Of a stretch of DNA of 40,327 bases, positions 25,599 through 33,722 are shown piece after piece. A model generated the notes under the pieces. It did no database searches. It was not told where the DNA came from and saw only the letters and a list, made by a program, of their open reading frames with translations. The stretch lies in the NCBI RefSeq assembly GCF_016462415.1, contig NZ_JAEMTF010000035.1, positions 1 to 40,327 of the forward strand, written 5' to 3'. The translations under genes and the position numbers were made by a program. Position 1 is the first letter of the stretch; every line of letters begins with the position of its first letter. The stretch comes from Williamsia sp. (GTDB taxonomy: Bacteria > Actinomycetota > Actinomycetes > Mycobacteriales > Mycobacteriaceae).

Positions 25599-25628
25599 TT
25601 GGACCGTTCGACCGAATCCGCACAGGCT
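25599..25628 (+). promoter_or_regulatory. Proposed leaderless promoter of NmrA-type gene
   Basis: TTGGAC (25599-25604), an 18-bp spacer and CAGGCT (25623-25628) end six bases before the ATG at 25635. There is no Shine-Dalgarno. Moderate match to consensus. Confidence 0.4.
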
Positions 25629-25634
25629 GAACAC

Positions 25635-26528
25635 ATGATCGTGATCACGACGCCCACAGGCGACATCGGCAGCCAGGTACTCGACTCACTTCTGCGGACC
25701 GCCCCGACCCACGGCGAGGAGATCCGCGTCATCGTGCGGGATGCGTCGCGGCTGCCGGACGGGGTGCGCGACCGGGTCGAGGTCGTCACCGGGTCACACG
25801 GGGATGCCGACGTCGTCGCCCGGGCCTTCGCCGGTGCGGACGCGGTGTTCTGGGTCGTCCCGCCGGACCCGATGACGTCGAGCCTGACCGCCGCGTTCGC
25901 CGACTTCACCCGCCCGGCGGCGCGAGCATTCGCCGAACACGGTGTCGGTCACGTCGTCGGGGTCTCGGCGCTCGGCCGGGGCACACCGGTGGCCGCCCGG
26001 GCCGGGTTGGTCACAGCATCCCTGGCGATGGACGACGTCATCGGCGACACCGGCGTCGCCTACCGTGCGCTGGCCAACCCGTCGTTCATGGACAACGTTC
26101 TGCGACAGGTCGCTTCGATCCGCGACGGCCTCTTCACCGACACCGTCGCACCTGATCGTGGCGCACCCGCCGCCGCGACCCGCGACATCGCCGCGGTCGC
26201 CACCCGCCTGCTGCTCGACCGTTCCTGGACCGGGGCCGACGCCGTGCCCGTGCTGGGCCCGGAGAACATCTCGGCGAACGACATGGCGCACATCATGTCC
26301 GAGGTACTGGGCAGACCGGTCCGCTACGAACGCCGATCGCACGAGGACCTGCGGACCCAGATGACGGGCCACGGCCTGGGTAACGCCTTCGTCGACGGCA
26401 TGGTCGACATGATGCGCGCCAAGGACGACGGTCTCGACGACGGCGTCACCCGTACCGCGGAGACGTCCACGCCGACCACGTTCCGGCAATGGTGCACCGA
26501 TGTCCTGCTCCCGGCGGTCGGCGCCTGA
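25635..26528 (+). CDS. NmrA-family NAD(P)H-binding oxidoreductase
   Basis: 297 residues from the ATG at 25635. It starts MIVITTPTGDIGSQVLDSLL, where the glycine loop is TPTGDIG, with VIVRDASRLP as the likely NADP-binding second strand, then AVFWVVPPDP and YRALANPSFMDNVLRQ. This is the AzoB/QOR2-like NmrA type, similar in plan to the protein encoded at 383-1330 but not closely related by eye. The partner LysR gene is divergent. An upstream start at 25584 would run through the LysR promoter region and is rejected. Substrate unknown, possibly quinones. Confidence 0.88.
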   Translation: MIVITTPTGDIGSQVLDSLLRTAPTHGEEIRVIVRDASRLPDGVRDRVEVVTGSHGDADVVARAFAGADAVFWVVPPDPMTSSLTAAFADFTRPAARAFAEHGVGHVVGVSALGRGTPVAARAGLVTASLAMDDVIGDTGVAYRALANPSFMDNVLRQVASIRDGLFTDTVAPDRGAPAAATRDIAAVATRLLLDRSWTGADAVPVLGPENISANDMAHIMSEVLGRPVRYERRSHEDLRTQMTGHGLGNAFVDGMVDMMRAKDDGLDDGVTRTAETSTPTTFRQWCTDVLLPAVGA

Positions 26529-26549
26529 ACGGAGTGCCGTGACCGCCGT

Positions 26550-27293
26550 CTACGGGTGGAGAGAGATCTGCGCCGACTCGCTCTCACCGCCGGGCCCCTC
26601 GGCGTTCCACCACGTGACCGCGTCGTGGCCCGACTTCTCGGCGCGCGAACGTTCATCACCCATTCCCACGAAGTGGTTGACCGCCATCGGCGCCAGCACC
26701 TGACCGACCGGGTTCTCGAAACGGGCGAAATGCCCGGCCATCTCGAGCGTGACGAATCCGTGCACCGCACTCCACAATTCGGCGGCGACCTGATGCCCGT
26801 CGGTGATCGCGATGCGCCCGGACTCGACGAGCCGCTCGCAGGCGTCGGCGAAGACGGCGTACGACTCGAGGAACTGTTGGGCAGGACCCCCGTCGGGCGC
26901 CTCGGCAACATACCGGTAGGTCCCGCGTGTCGAGAGGCCGAACATCATGTCGTAGAGGTGCGCATTGTCCTGCGCCACTCGACGACACGACAGGGCGATC
27001 GCGAACAGCTGGGCGCCCGGGTCGGGCCCGGATGCGGCCGCCTTCTCGAACGCGGTTCGCAGGGTGCGGTAACCGCGGCCGACCACGACCTGGAGCAGCT
27101 CACGGACGCCGCCGAAGTGGTGGTAGACGGCGATGGTCGAGACGCCGGCCTCCTCGGCGATCCGGCGAACCTTGATCTCCGAGGGCCCGACGTCGGCCAA
27201 CAGAGCGATCGTGACGCTCACCAACCGGTCCCGGACCGGCTCGAGCTGCGTCTCCACGTCGGTGTCGTCGTGCCGCTCTGCCATGGATTTCAT
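26550..27293 (-). CDS. TetR-family regulator of the DHA2 exporter
   Basis: 247 residues from the ATG at 27293 (MKSMAERHDD); the ATG at 27284 is an alternative and neither has a good ribosome site. The helix-turn-helix is VSVTIALLADVGPSEIKVRR, then IAEEAGVSTIAVYHHFGGVR. The C-terminal domain (LYDMMFGLSTRGTYRYVAEA, then WSAVHGFVTLEMAGHF) has the WHG motif of one TetR subgroup. It is divergent from an EmrB/QacA-type exporter, a classical repressor-pump pairing. Confidence 0.9.
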   Translation of the reverse strand: MKSMAERHDDTDVETQLEPVRDRLVSVTIALLADVGPSEIKVRRIAEEAGVSTIAVYHHFGGVRELLQVVVGRGYRTLRTAFEKAAASGPDPGAQLFAIALSCRRVAQDNAHLYDMMFGLSTRGTYRYVAEAPDGGPAQQFLESYAVFADACERLVESGRIAITDGHQVAAELWSAVHGFVTLEMAGHFARFENPVGQVLAPMAVNHFVGMGDERSRAEKSGHDAVTWWNAEGPGGESESAQISLHP

Positions 27294-27358
27294 GGTCTCA
27301 CGACGGCGCTTCGACACCCGATCACCCACCAGGTGCCCTCGGCTGATCTTGTGAGACC
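27294..27358. promoter_or_regulatory. Paired GTGAGACC half-sites in TetR/MFS spacer
   Basis: GGTCTCAC (27294-27301) directly abuts the TetR start, and its complement GTGAGACC (27351-27358) overlaps the exporter -35, 49 bases apart. The wide gap is unusual for a TetR operator, so this is tentative. Confidence 0.35.
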
Positions 27359-27378
27359 CGTTGGCACCATGGTAGAAC
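27349..27378 (+). promoter_or_regulatory. Proposed leaderless promoter of DHA2 exporter
   Basis: TTGTGA (27349-27354), an 18-bp spacer and TAGAAC (27373-27378) end six bases before the ATG at 27385. There is no Shine-Dalgarno. Confidence 0.5.
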
Positions 27379-27384
27379 TTCGTT

Positions 27385-28992
27385 ATGTCGAGTCTGGGAT
27401 GGTCATCGAGACGCGGGACGAACAAGGTCGCCGTGCTCGCGTCGCTGTGCGCGGCGGTGTTCGTCGTCAACATCTCGACCACCATCGTCAACATCGCGCT
27501 GCCATCGCTGGTGACCGAGCTCGGCGCCTCCACCCGCGACCTGTTGTGGATCGTGGATGCGTTCAACCTGGCGTTCGCCGCACTGGTACTCGCCGCCGGA
27601 TCATTGAGCGACCGGTTCGGTCGACGCCGGTTCCTGCTGTTGGGGCTGGCGGTGTCGCTGATCGCCTCGGTGGCCGGTGCGTGGAGCCCGAACCCCGATG
27701 TGCTCATCGCGTGGCGGGCACTGGCCGGGGTCGCAGCGGCGGTGGTCTACCCGGTGACGCTGTCCATCCTGACCAACGTCTTCACCGAACGGTCCGAGCG
27801 CGTCAAGGCCATCGGGATCTGGGGTGCTGCAACGGGGATCTCGGTCGCCGTCGGCCCGGTTGTCGGCGGTGCACTGCTCGAATCCTTCTGGTGGGGATCG
27901 ATTCTGCTGTTCGTCGGCGCCGCCGCGTTGATGACGGTGATCGTGGCCTTCAGGTTCATCCCCGATTCGCGAGATCCCTCGACCCCACCGTTGGACCTCG
28001 TGGGGCTGGGACTGTCGACACTTGCCCTGGGAGTGTTGGTCTACACCATCATCGAGGCGCCTGATCGTGGATGGGCATCGGCAGCCACCGTCGTCGGGTT
28101 CGCATCGGCAGCAGTACTTCTCGCTCTGTTCGTGGCGCAGGAGATCCGCGCCACTCATCCGATGCTCGACGTGCGACTGTTCGCCAACCTGCGTTTCACG
28201 GCCGCCAGCGGCGCAGTGACCGCGGCCTTCTTCGCCCTGTTCGGGTTCATCTTCCTCGTCACCCAGTACTTCCAGTCCGTCCGCGACTACGGCGCTCTCG
28301 AGACGGGCATCCGGATGCTGCCGGTGGCGGGCTCGATCGCGGTCGCGTCGTTGCTCGGGCCGCGCCTCGCCGTACGCGTCGGATCGAAGCTGATCGTGGC
28401 GGCGGGACTCGTGTCGTTGAGCGTGGCGTTCGGCTGGGCCGCGACGGTGGGTTCGGACACCAGCTACCTCGTCATCGCCGGGCAGATGATCTTCCTCGGC
28501 GCCGGCATCGGACTGACCAGCGCACCCGCCACCGAGGCCATCATGGGCGTCGTCCCGCCCGACAAGGCCGGGATGGGATCGGCCGTCAACGACGCGACAC
28601 GGGAACTCGGCGGCACGCTCGGCGTCGCGGTCATCGGATCGGTGGCGTTGTCGGTCTACCGCGATCACCTCGACACCACAGCGGGTCTGCCCGACCGCCT
28701 TCTCGACCCCGCTCGCGACTCCGTCGGAGCCGCACTCGAGGCATCCCGGATCGCCGCGACCCAGTTCGGCGAGGCCGGCGCCCGGGCGGGTGCCCAGCTC
28801 TCCGACATCGCCAGGTCCGGCTTCGTCGACGGCTTCGCCACCGGATGCGTCGTGGCGGGTGCGGTCACCGCGGTCGCGGCGGTACTGACCCTGATCTACC
28901 TCCCGGCGCACCCGGGAACGGACTCGGAGAAACCCGACAGCACCGCAGACGTCACGACAGACCCGATAGGTACCGCAACGTACGACTCGTGA
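27385..28992 (+). CDS. DHA2-family MFS drug exporter (14 membrane segments)
   Basis: 535 residues. It starts MSSLGWSSRRGTNKVAVLAS and carries the DHA2 hallmark motif C-like and A motifs: VNISTTIVNIALPSLVTELG with the SLSDRFGRRRFLLLG loop, and WGAATGISVAVGPVVGGALL. The hydrophobic pattern fits 14 segments, with a large loop near the C-terminus (HLDTTAGLPDRLLDPARDSV). It probably exports a hydrophobic toxic compound with proton antiport from the inner membrane. Regulation by the divergent TetR is likely. The polar tail (PGTDSEKPDSTADVTTDPIG) is typical of these actinobacterial members. Confidence 0.95.
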   Translation: MSSLGWSSRRGTNKVAVLASLCAAVFVVNISTTIVNIALPSLVTELGASTRDLLWIVDAFNLAFAALVLAAGSLSDRFGRRRFLLLGLAVSLIASVAGAWSPNPDVLIAWRALAGVAAAVVYPVTLSILTNVFTERSERVKAIGIWGAATGISVAVGPVVGGALLESFWWGSILLFVGAAALMTVIVAFRFIPDSRDPSTPPLDLVGLGLSTLALGVLVYTIIEAPDRGWASAATVVGFASAAVLLALFVAQEIRATHPMLDVRLFANLRFTAASGAVTAAFFALFGFIFLVTQYFQSVRDYGALETGIRMLPVAGSIAVASLLGPRLAVRVGSKLIVAAGLVSLSVAFGWAATVGSDTSYLVIAGQMIFLGAGIGLTSAPATEAIMGVVPPDKAGMGSAVNDATRELGGTLGVAVIGSVALSVYRDHLDTTAGLPDRLLDPARDSVGAALEASRIAATQFGEAGARAGAQLSDIARSGFVDGFATGCVVAGAVTAVAAVLTLIYLPAHPGTDSEKPDSTADVTTDPIGTATYDS

Positions 28993-29097
28993 CCCCGCCA
29001 CGAGGCCGGACACGTTTCCCTGGCGCACATCCCACAAAGCGACGGAGCAGCAGGATGAGCCCGGTTCGCCTGTAAAGTCGCTTCTCGTCCGATAGGC

Positions 29098-29147
29098 GCC
29101 GGGCCATCCCATGGTCCCCGGCAGTCGGCGTTCTCACGACCACGCCG
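29098..29147 (+). ncRNA. Structured 5' leader of the permease mRNA, possible riboswitch or RNA thermostat
   Basis: Two hairpins. The first pairs GCCGGG-CCAT (29098-29107) with ATGG-TC-CCCGGC (29111-29122): ten pairs, a two-base bulge and a CCC triloop. The second pairs CGGCGT (29126-29131) with ACGCCG (29142-29147) and ends one base before the GAGG core of the ribosome site, so it could control access. I cannot match it by eye to a known family. Confidence 0.4.
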
Positions 29148-29156
29148 GAGGCCCGA

Positions 29157-30587
29157 GTGCAGACCACACCGTTGCTCACGGGGCAGCGCCCCGGCGACAT
29201 CCGACGACTCGTCCGACCGGTGAATCTCGTCGCCGCGGCAAGCGTTGTGGTGTCGCTCGTCGTCGGGCTGAGGGTGGAGCCGTCCACCCTGTGGGGTTTC
29301 CTCCCGATCGCCCTCTACGGAATCCTCGCCGCCCTCGGCATGCGGATCCTGGTGGCGACGTCGGTGTCGGTCCTCTCGGCCGCGCTGCTCCTGCTCCCCG
29401 GACCGCAGACGGTGATCGAGATGGCGCGGGAATCCGCGGTCGACCAGGTGACGATCATCGGTGTGGTGATCCTGCTGGGCGGTGGTCTCGCCGAGATCCT
29501 GCGCGCGAGTGGGGCCGCGACCAGGATCGTCTCGGCCGCCATCCGCGTGGTCGGTACCTCGAACACCACGTCGGTCGCCGCGGGCATCATGCTGACGTGT
29601 CTGCTGCTCGTCGCCGCGCTGGGGACACTGGCCGGTGCCCTCGCGGTCGCGGTGCCGGTGTTGCTGCCGGTGGCGGCACGTGCCGGTCTCACGAGGTCGG
29701 CCACCGCGTCGGCCATCTTCATCGGCGGCTGCGCCGGATTCGCGATCGCGCCGTTCGCCGGCGGGAACATCGCGACCATGCAGGCGGCGGACACCGGGTA
29801 CCTCGGGTACCTGCTCCACGGTGGCGGCCCCCTGGCCGTGCTGTCGATCGTGGTCGGGATGCTCGTCGTCCCGTGGATGCAGAGGCGCACCGCAGGCGGC
29901 GACGACCACTACTCGCCCGACGAGCTGGGGGCGATCGAGACCGACTCCCCCGCCGTCGACGACCGTCGAGCCGGCCGCGCCGCGGTGGCCTTCACCGTGA
30001 CGCTGCTGGCCGTCCTCGTCGTCGCGACCATCACCACCGCGGGCATCGCGCTGCCACTGATCGCCCTCCCGCTGCTCGCCATCGTCACCGCTGCGGGCGC
30101 GGGCATGTCACCGAAGGCGTTCGCCGTCAGCGCGTATCGAGGTGTGGCGAAGCTGGCGTGGCTGTTCGTGCTGTTCTATCTGCTGGCCCTGCTGTTCAAC
30201 GCCATCGCCCGGTTGAACCCGTTCACCGTCGTCCTCGGGTCGTACGGCACCGAGATCAAGGGTCTGACGCCGTTCCTGTTCGCCATGACCGTCGCCCTCA
30301 TCGGCTGGGTCGGCGTGCCGGGCGCGTCGGCGGCGCAGGTGGTGCTGCTGGACAAGATCTTCGGCGAGCTCGCATCCATCGCCGGGATCGGCGCGGGTGT
30401 CTGGGTGGTGGTGCTGCTGTTCGCGTCCAAGGCCGACACCTACGGTCCGTTGCCGAACGTGAACATGCTGGGCGTGATGGGGTTGTGCCGCTCGGCGAAT
30501 GTCCGCAACATCCTGATCACCGGGTGGTGCGTGCTGCTGCCCGCGGTCGCGATGTACACGCTGTTCATCTACCTCGGGACCCGGTGA
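29157..30587 (+). CDS. Ion-transporter/NhaC-like permease (IT superfamily)
   Basis: 476 residues from a GTG preceded by GGAGG. About 11-12 membrane segments are predicted. The stretch GGLAEILRASGAATRIVSAA, then TLAGALAVAVPVLLPVAARA and the later IAPFAGGNIATM resembles permeases of the NhaC/GntP/CitMHS-like ion transporter superfamily, which move organic anions or Na+/H+. The second half repeats the topology (WLFVLFYLLALLFNAIARLN, GVPGASAAQVVLLDKIFGEL). Substrate cannot be assigned. Expression may be governed by the structured leader. Confidence 0.75.
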   Translation: MQTTPLLTGQRPGDIRRLVRPVNLVAAASVVVSLVVGLRVEPSTLWGFLPIALYGILAALGMRILVATSVSVLSAALLLLPGPQTVIEMARESAVDQVTIIGVVILLGGGLAEILRASGAATRIVSAAIRVVGTSNTTSVAAGIMLTCLLLVAALGTLAGALAVAVPVLLPVAARAGLTRSATASAIFIGGCAGFAIAPFAGGNIATMQAADTGYLGYLLHGGGPLAVLSIVVGMLVVPWMQRRTAGGDDHYSPDELGAIETDSPAVDDRRAGRAAVAFTVTLLAVLVVATITTAGIALPLIALPLLAIVTAAGAGMSPKAFAVSAYRGVAKLAWLFVLFYLLALLFNAIARLNPFTVVLGSYGTEIKGLTPFLFAMTVALIGWVGVPGASAAQVVLLDKIFGELASIAGIGAGVWVVVLLFASKADTYGPLPNVNMLGVMGLCRSANVRNILITGWCVLLPAVAMYTLFIYLGTR

Positions 30588-30677
30588 GACCGCTCCGAAT
30601 CGGCCATTCTCCGTAAGTTCACCGCCAACTGTGGGCGCTCGTCCGACTTCGATCCGTCGCGACGGTCGTCGGCTCGC

Positions 30678-30683
30678 TACGGT
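30678..30683 (+). promoter_or_regulatory. TANNNT -10 element for leaderless DinB gene
   Basis: TACGGT ends six bases before the ATG at 30690, with no Shine-Dalgarno. The rest of the 102-bp spacer after the permease shows nothing I recognise. Confidence 0.45.
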
Positions 30684-30689
30684 CACGTC

Positions 30690-31232
30690 ATGCCGATCGA
30701 ACCGGAGACCAAGAGCTGGACCTGGGTACTGGAGAAGCCCTGCGATGCATGCGGGTTGGATGCCTCGCAGGTCGACTTCCGCGACATCCCCGATCTGATC
30801 GTCGACAACGCAGCTCAGTGGGCCTCGACACTCGACCTCGGCGATCCGCGCCTGCGTCCGGACGATTCGACCTGGTCGCCATTGGAGTACGCCGCCCATG
30901 TGCGCGACGTCTTCCGCCGGTTCGCCTCGCGCATCGATCTGATGGTGACCGAGGACGACCCGGTGTTCGAGAACTGGGATCAGGACGCGACCGCGGTCAT
31001 CGACCGTTACAACGACCAGGATCCGGCGACCGTGCTGCGCGAGATGCGCTCGGACGGAGAGGTACTGGCCGACATCTTCCGGTCGGTGCCCGACGAGGCG
31101 CTGGGCCGGTCCGGGCGGCGAAGCGATGGAAGCGTTTTCACCATCGAGACGCTCGGGCAGTACTTCATCCACGATCCGGTGCACCACCTGTTCGACGTGA
31201 CCGGTCAACGTTTCGCGGCGCACCTGCCATGA
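30690..31232 (+). CDS. DinB-superfamily protein
   Basis: 180 residues, helical bundle. The putative metal-binding histidines lie in SPLEYAAHVRDVFRRFASRI and the C-terminal FIHDPVHHLFDVTG. This is the DinB_2/maleylpyruvate-isomerase-like fold, which in actinobacteria often binds mycothiol or is of unknown function. The start appears leaderless (TACGGT -10). The following large membrane-protein gene begins seven bases after the stop, so the two are likely co-transcribed. Confidence 0.88.
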   Translation: MPIEPETKSWTWVLEKPCDACGLDASQVDFRDIPDLIVDNAAQWASTLDLGDPRLRPDDSTWSPLEYAAHVRDVFRRFASRIDLMVTEDDPVFENWDQDATAVIDRYNDQDPATVLREMRSDGEVLADIFRSVPDEALGRSGRRSDGSVFTIETLGQYFIHDPVHHLFDVTGQRFAAHLP

Positions 31233-31239
31233 TGACCGC

Positions 31240-32832
31240 ATGCCCGACTGGTCGTACACACCCCTGGAGCCGATCGCGTCGGCTGTCCTGGGAAAGAGGC
31301 GGACACATCGACTCGCGCTCGGCTTCCTCGCCGCGCTGGTGAGGTCGGGCGGGCGACACTGGATCCCAGTCGTCTTCGATCATCCCCGCGTGCCCGACAG
31401 TGTCCGGTACCGTCTCGGCGCACAGGTTCCGGTGTCCGCGGCACGAGACGCCATCACGGTCCTCCCGGTCCAGGGCGCGACGGTGGTCCAGATCCACGGC
31501 GTGACGCTCTCCGATGTGCCCGAGGTGCGCAAGGCCGCGGCCGACCGTCGATGCCGCGTTGTCGCGGTCTGCGACTCACCGGAAACCGTTTCTGCTGTAT
31601 CACCTTTCGTCGACACCGCACGGGTGGGTGCCGATCCTGCGGAGGTCGTCGTGGATCGTCCCGATGTGCGATCGACGGCCGAGGAGCTGTCTGATCCGCG
31701 ACGAGTCGTTCTGACGACGACAGGACTGCTGACCAGGTCGGGACCCGGTTACTTCAACCGGGTCCTCGAGGCCCGGGACGCAGGGCCGGCCGTCGATGAC
31801 GAGATCGACGGGGCACGCACGGATCCGAGCGCCGCCGAACGGCCGAAACCGTTACGCGTGACCGCCTGGCCGGCGTGGGTGTGGGCGATGATCGTCGGCG
31901 TCGGGCTCATCGTCGCCGGGATCGGGGCCGCGGTGATCACACTGGGGCCGGTGCTCCTCGACTACGACAAGGACTATCTGGGACTGACCATCTCGGATCT
32001 CAACCGTGTGGACACCCATCTCGTCGGTTTCCTCCAACACGATCGCATCACGATGGCCGGCAACATGATCGGCCTGGGGACCCTGTACTGCGGGCTCGCA
32101 TGGGGCGGGATCCGACGTGGCCACCGATGGGCACGCAACGCGCTGTTGCTGTCGGGACTCATCGCCTTCGGGACGTGGCTGTACTTCCTCGGGACCGGAT
32201 TCGTGGAACCGCTGCACACGACCGTGGTCGTGGTCTTGTTCCCCCTCCTGGTGATCGCTGTCGTGCGCGCACCCACCCTGGACATCCGCACACGCGTCGC
32301 CGACGGTCCCGAGCGCGAACGGGCGGCCGCGATGTGGGCGCAACTGATGATGATCGGCGTCGGTGGCGGACTGGCCGTGGCCGGTCTCGTCATCTCGACG
32401 GTGGGTCTCACCGCGGTCTTCGTCCCCACCGATCTCGGCTACCTCGGAACGGACGCCGATACGCTTCGGGGCGCCGACCAGCACCTCCTGCCGTTCATCG
32501 CGCACGACCGCGCCGGATTCGGCGGAGCCCTCGTCGGCTCGGGCCTGGCGGTTCTCCTCATCTCCCTGTGGGGGTGGCGACGAGGTGAGAGGTGGGTGTG
32601 GTGGTCCCTGCTGATCGGCTGTGTGTCGGGCACGGTTCCGGCGCTGGCCGTACACCTGGACATCGGCTACACCACCGTGAGCCATCTCCTGCCGCTCTAC
32701 GTGTTGATGCTCGTGGTCACCATCGCGCTGACGATCTCACGACCGTTCCTGACCGCGCGGTCGCCGGATCAGCTCACGACATCCTTGCGGCCGAACCACC
32801 ACCACGCGAAGCCGAACAACACCGACGAGTAG
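31240..32832 (+). CDS. Large membrane protein with degenerate DHODH-like N-terminus and duplicated C-terminal module
   Basis: 530 residues. Residues 1-205 are soluble. The start (MPDWSYTPLEPIASAVLGKR, then RTHRLALGFLAALV) resembles the N-terminal helix of class-2 dihydroorotate dehydrogenases, and VVQIHGVTL resembles an early barrel strand, but the FMN and orotate residues are missing. From about 210, two copies of a four-segment membrane unit follow: SDLNRVDTHLVGFLQHDR with IRRGHRWARNALLLSG, and DADTLRGADQHLLPFIAHDR with WRRGERWVWWSLLIG. Function unknown. The final 64 bases overlap the convergent ABC permease gene. No ribosome site is seen, so coupling to the DinB gene is likely. Confidence 0.8.
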   Translation: MPDWSYTPLEPIASAVLGKRRTHRLALGFLAALVRSGGRHWIPVVFDHPRVPDSVRYRLGAQVPVSAARDAITVLPVQGATVVQIHGVTLSDVPEVRKAAADRRCRVVAVCDSPETVSAVSPFVDTARVGADPAEVVVDRPDVRSTAEELSDPRRVVLTTTGLLTRSGPGYFNRVLEARDAGPAVDDEIDGARTDPSAAERPKPLRVTAWPAWVWAMIVGVGLIVAGIGAAVITLGPVLLDYDKDYLGLTISDLNRVDTHLVGFLQHDRITMAGNMIGLGTLYCGLAWGGIRRGHRWARNALLLSGLIAFGTWLYFLGTGFVEPLHTTVVVVLFPLLVIAVVRAPTLDIRTRVADGPERERAAAMWAQLMMIGVGGGLAVAGLVISTVGLTAVFVPTDLGYLGTDADTLRGADQHLLPFIAHDRAGFGGALVGSGLAVLLISLWGWRRGERWVWWSLLIGCVSGTVPALAVHLDIGYTTVSHLLPLYVLMLVVTIALTISRPFLTARSPDQLTTSLRPNHHHAKPNNTDE

Positions 32833-33722
32833 ATCAGCGAGATACCGGCGCCGCGTGCCATGTCCTCCCAGATCACGTTCGGCCCCAACGCATCCAGCCA
32901 CGCGAACTGGTAGTGCGTCGGAAGGAACTGCCGGTACGGGTCGAGCGCGGAGATCGCGTCGAGGATGTTCGACAGGATGACGAGCATCGTCGCCCCGCCG
33001 ACCGCGCCGAGCGGGGCGTCGGTGACCACGCTCAGCAGGAACGCGAACCCGGCGATCACCAACGACTGGATCAACGTGTACCCGACGACGATCGCCAGGC
33101 GCTGCAGCGTCTCCCCGTTGGTGAACTCGCCACCCAGCGGTGACTGCGCCGGCCCCCACCCGAAGAACAGGCCACCCACCACATAGGCCCAGATCGGTAG
33201 CAGGATCAGCGCGATAGCACTCGACGCCAGCCCGATGAACAGCTTCTGCCGCAACAGATGCGACCGTCGAACCGGGATCACCAGCAGGTAGCGCAACGAC
33301 GCCCAGCCCGCATCGCTCGCCACGGTGTCGCCGCAGAACAACGCGATGAGAACGGTCAGCAGGAACGATCCGGCCGCGAACTCGGTGAACAGCGCGAAGT
33401 TCGCACCGCCCGCGGTCGCCAGACCGTACAGAGCCGAGTTCTGTCGACCGCCGCCATCCGAACCCGCTGTCGACGGATCGTCCGAGCTCAACGAGAACGC
33501 GATCGCGATGATGGGCGGCAGCACCAGCAGGAGCAATGCCGCGACCTGGGTACGGCGGCGCCGCAGCTGCCGCACCGCCTCCACGCGCAGGCTCAGGGTG
33601 CGTCCGGGCCGGAAGGTCGACGGCTGGACCGGTCCGATGCCGTCGAGCCGGTCGTGCACGCCCTTGCGCGTTGCGGCCGCACGGCCACCGGAGTCGACAC
33701 CGTCACCGATGTTCTGGGTCAT
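32769..33722 (-). CDS. ABC-2-type permease partner of the hydrolase-ABC fusion
   Basis: 317 residues. A soluble N-terminus (about 1-57) leads into six predicted membrane segments starting at VAALLLLVLPPIIAIAFSL and ending ISLIYSSVLFGFAWWWFG. The arrangement LRYLLVIPVRRSHLLRQKLF after the second segment is the typical ABC-2 coupling-helix region, the docking surface for the ATPase. The start overlaps the stop of the fusion gene (ATGA), so the two are made together. It supplies the membrane pore of an exporter or remodelling complex. The C-terminal 64 bases overlap the convergent membrane-protein gene. Confidence 0.9.
   Translation of the reverse strand: MTQNIGDGVDSGGRAAATRKGVHDRLDGIGPVQPSTFRPGRTLSLRVEAVRQLRRRRTQVAALLLLVLPPIIAIAFSLSSDDPSTAGSDGGGRQNSALYGLATAGGANFALFTEFAAGSFLLTVLIALFCGDTVASDAGWASLRYLLVIPVRRSHLLRQKLFIGLASSAIALILLPIWAYVVGGLFFGWGPAQSPLGGEFTNGETLQRLAIVVGYTLIQSLVIAGFAFLLSVVTDAPLGAVGGATMLVILSNILDAISALDPYRQFLPTHYQFAWLDALGPNVIWEDMARGAGISLIYSSVLFGFAWWWFGRKDVVS

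Noticed and set aside
26556-28064. 502-codon plus-strand frame over the TetR/MFS region
   Set aside because: It runs antisense to the TetR gene and out of frame with the exporter, and the translation lacks recognisable domains.
27601-29112. 503-codon minus-strand frame opposite the DHA2 exporter
   Set aside because: The exporter has clear MFS motifs and 14 membrane segments; the antisense product is charged and repetitive.
29041-29156. Assignment of the permease leader to a named sodium, lithium or guanidine riboswitch class
   Set aside because: Hairpins are clear, but no class-defining consensus could be recognised by eye, so no family name is given.
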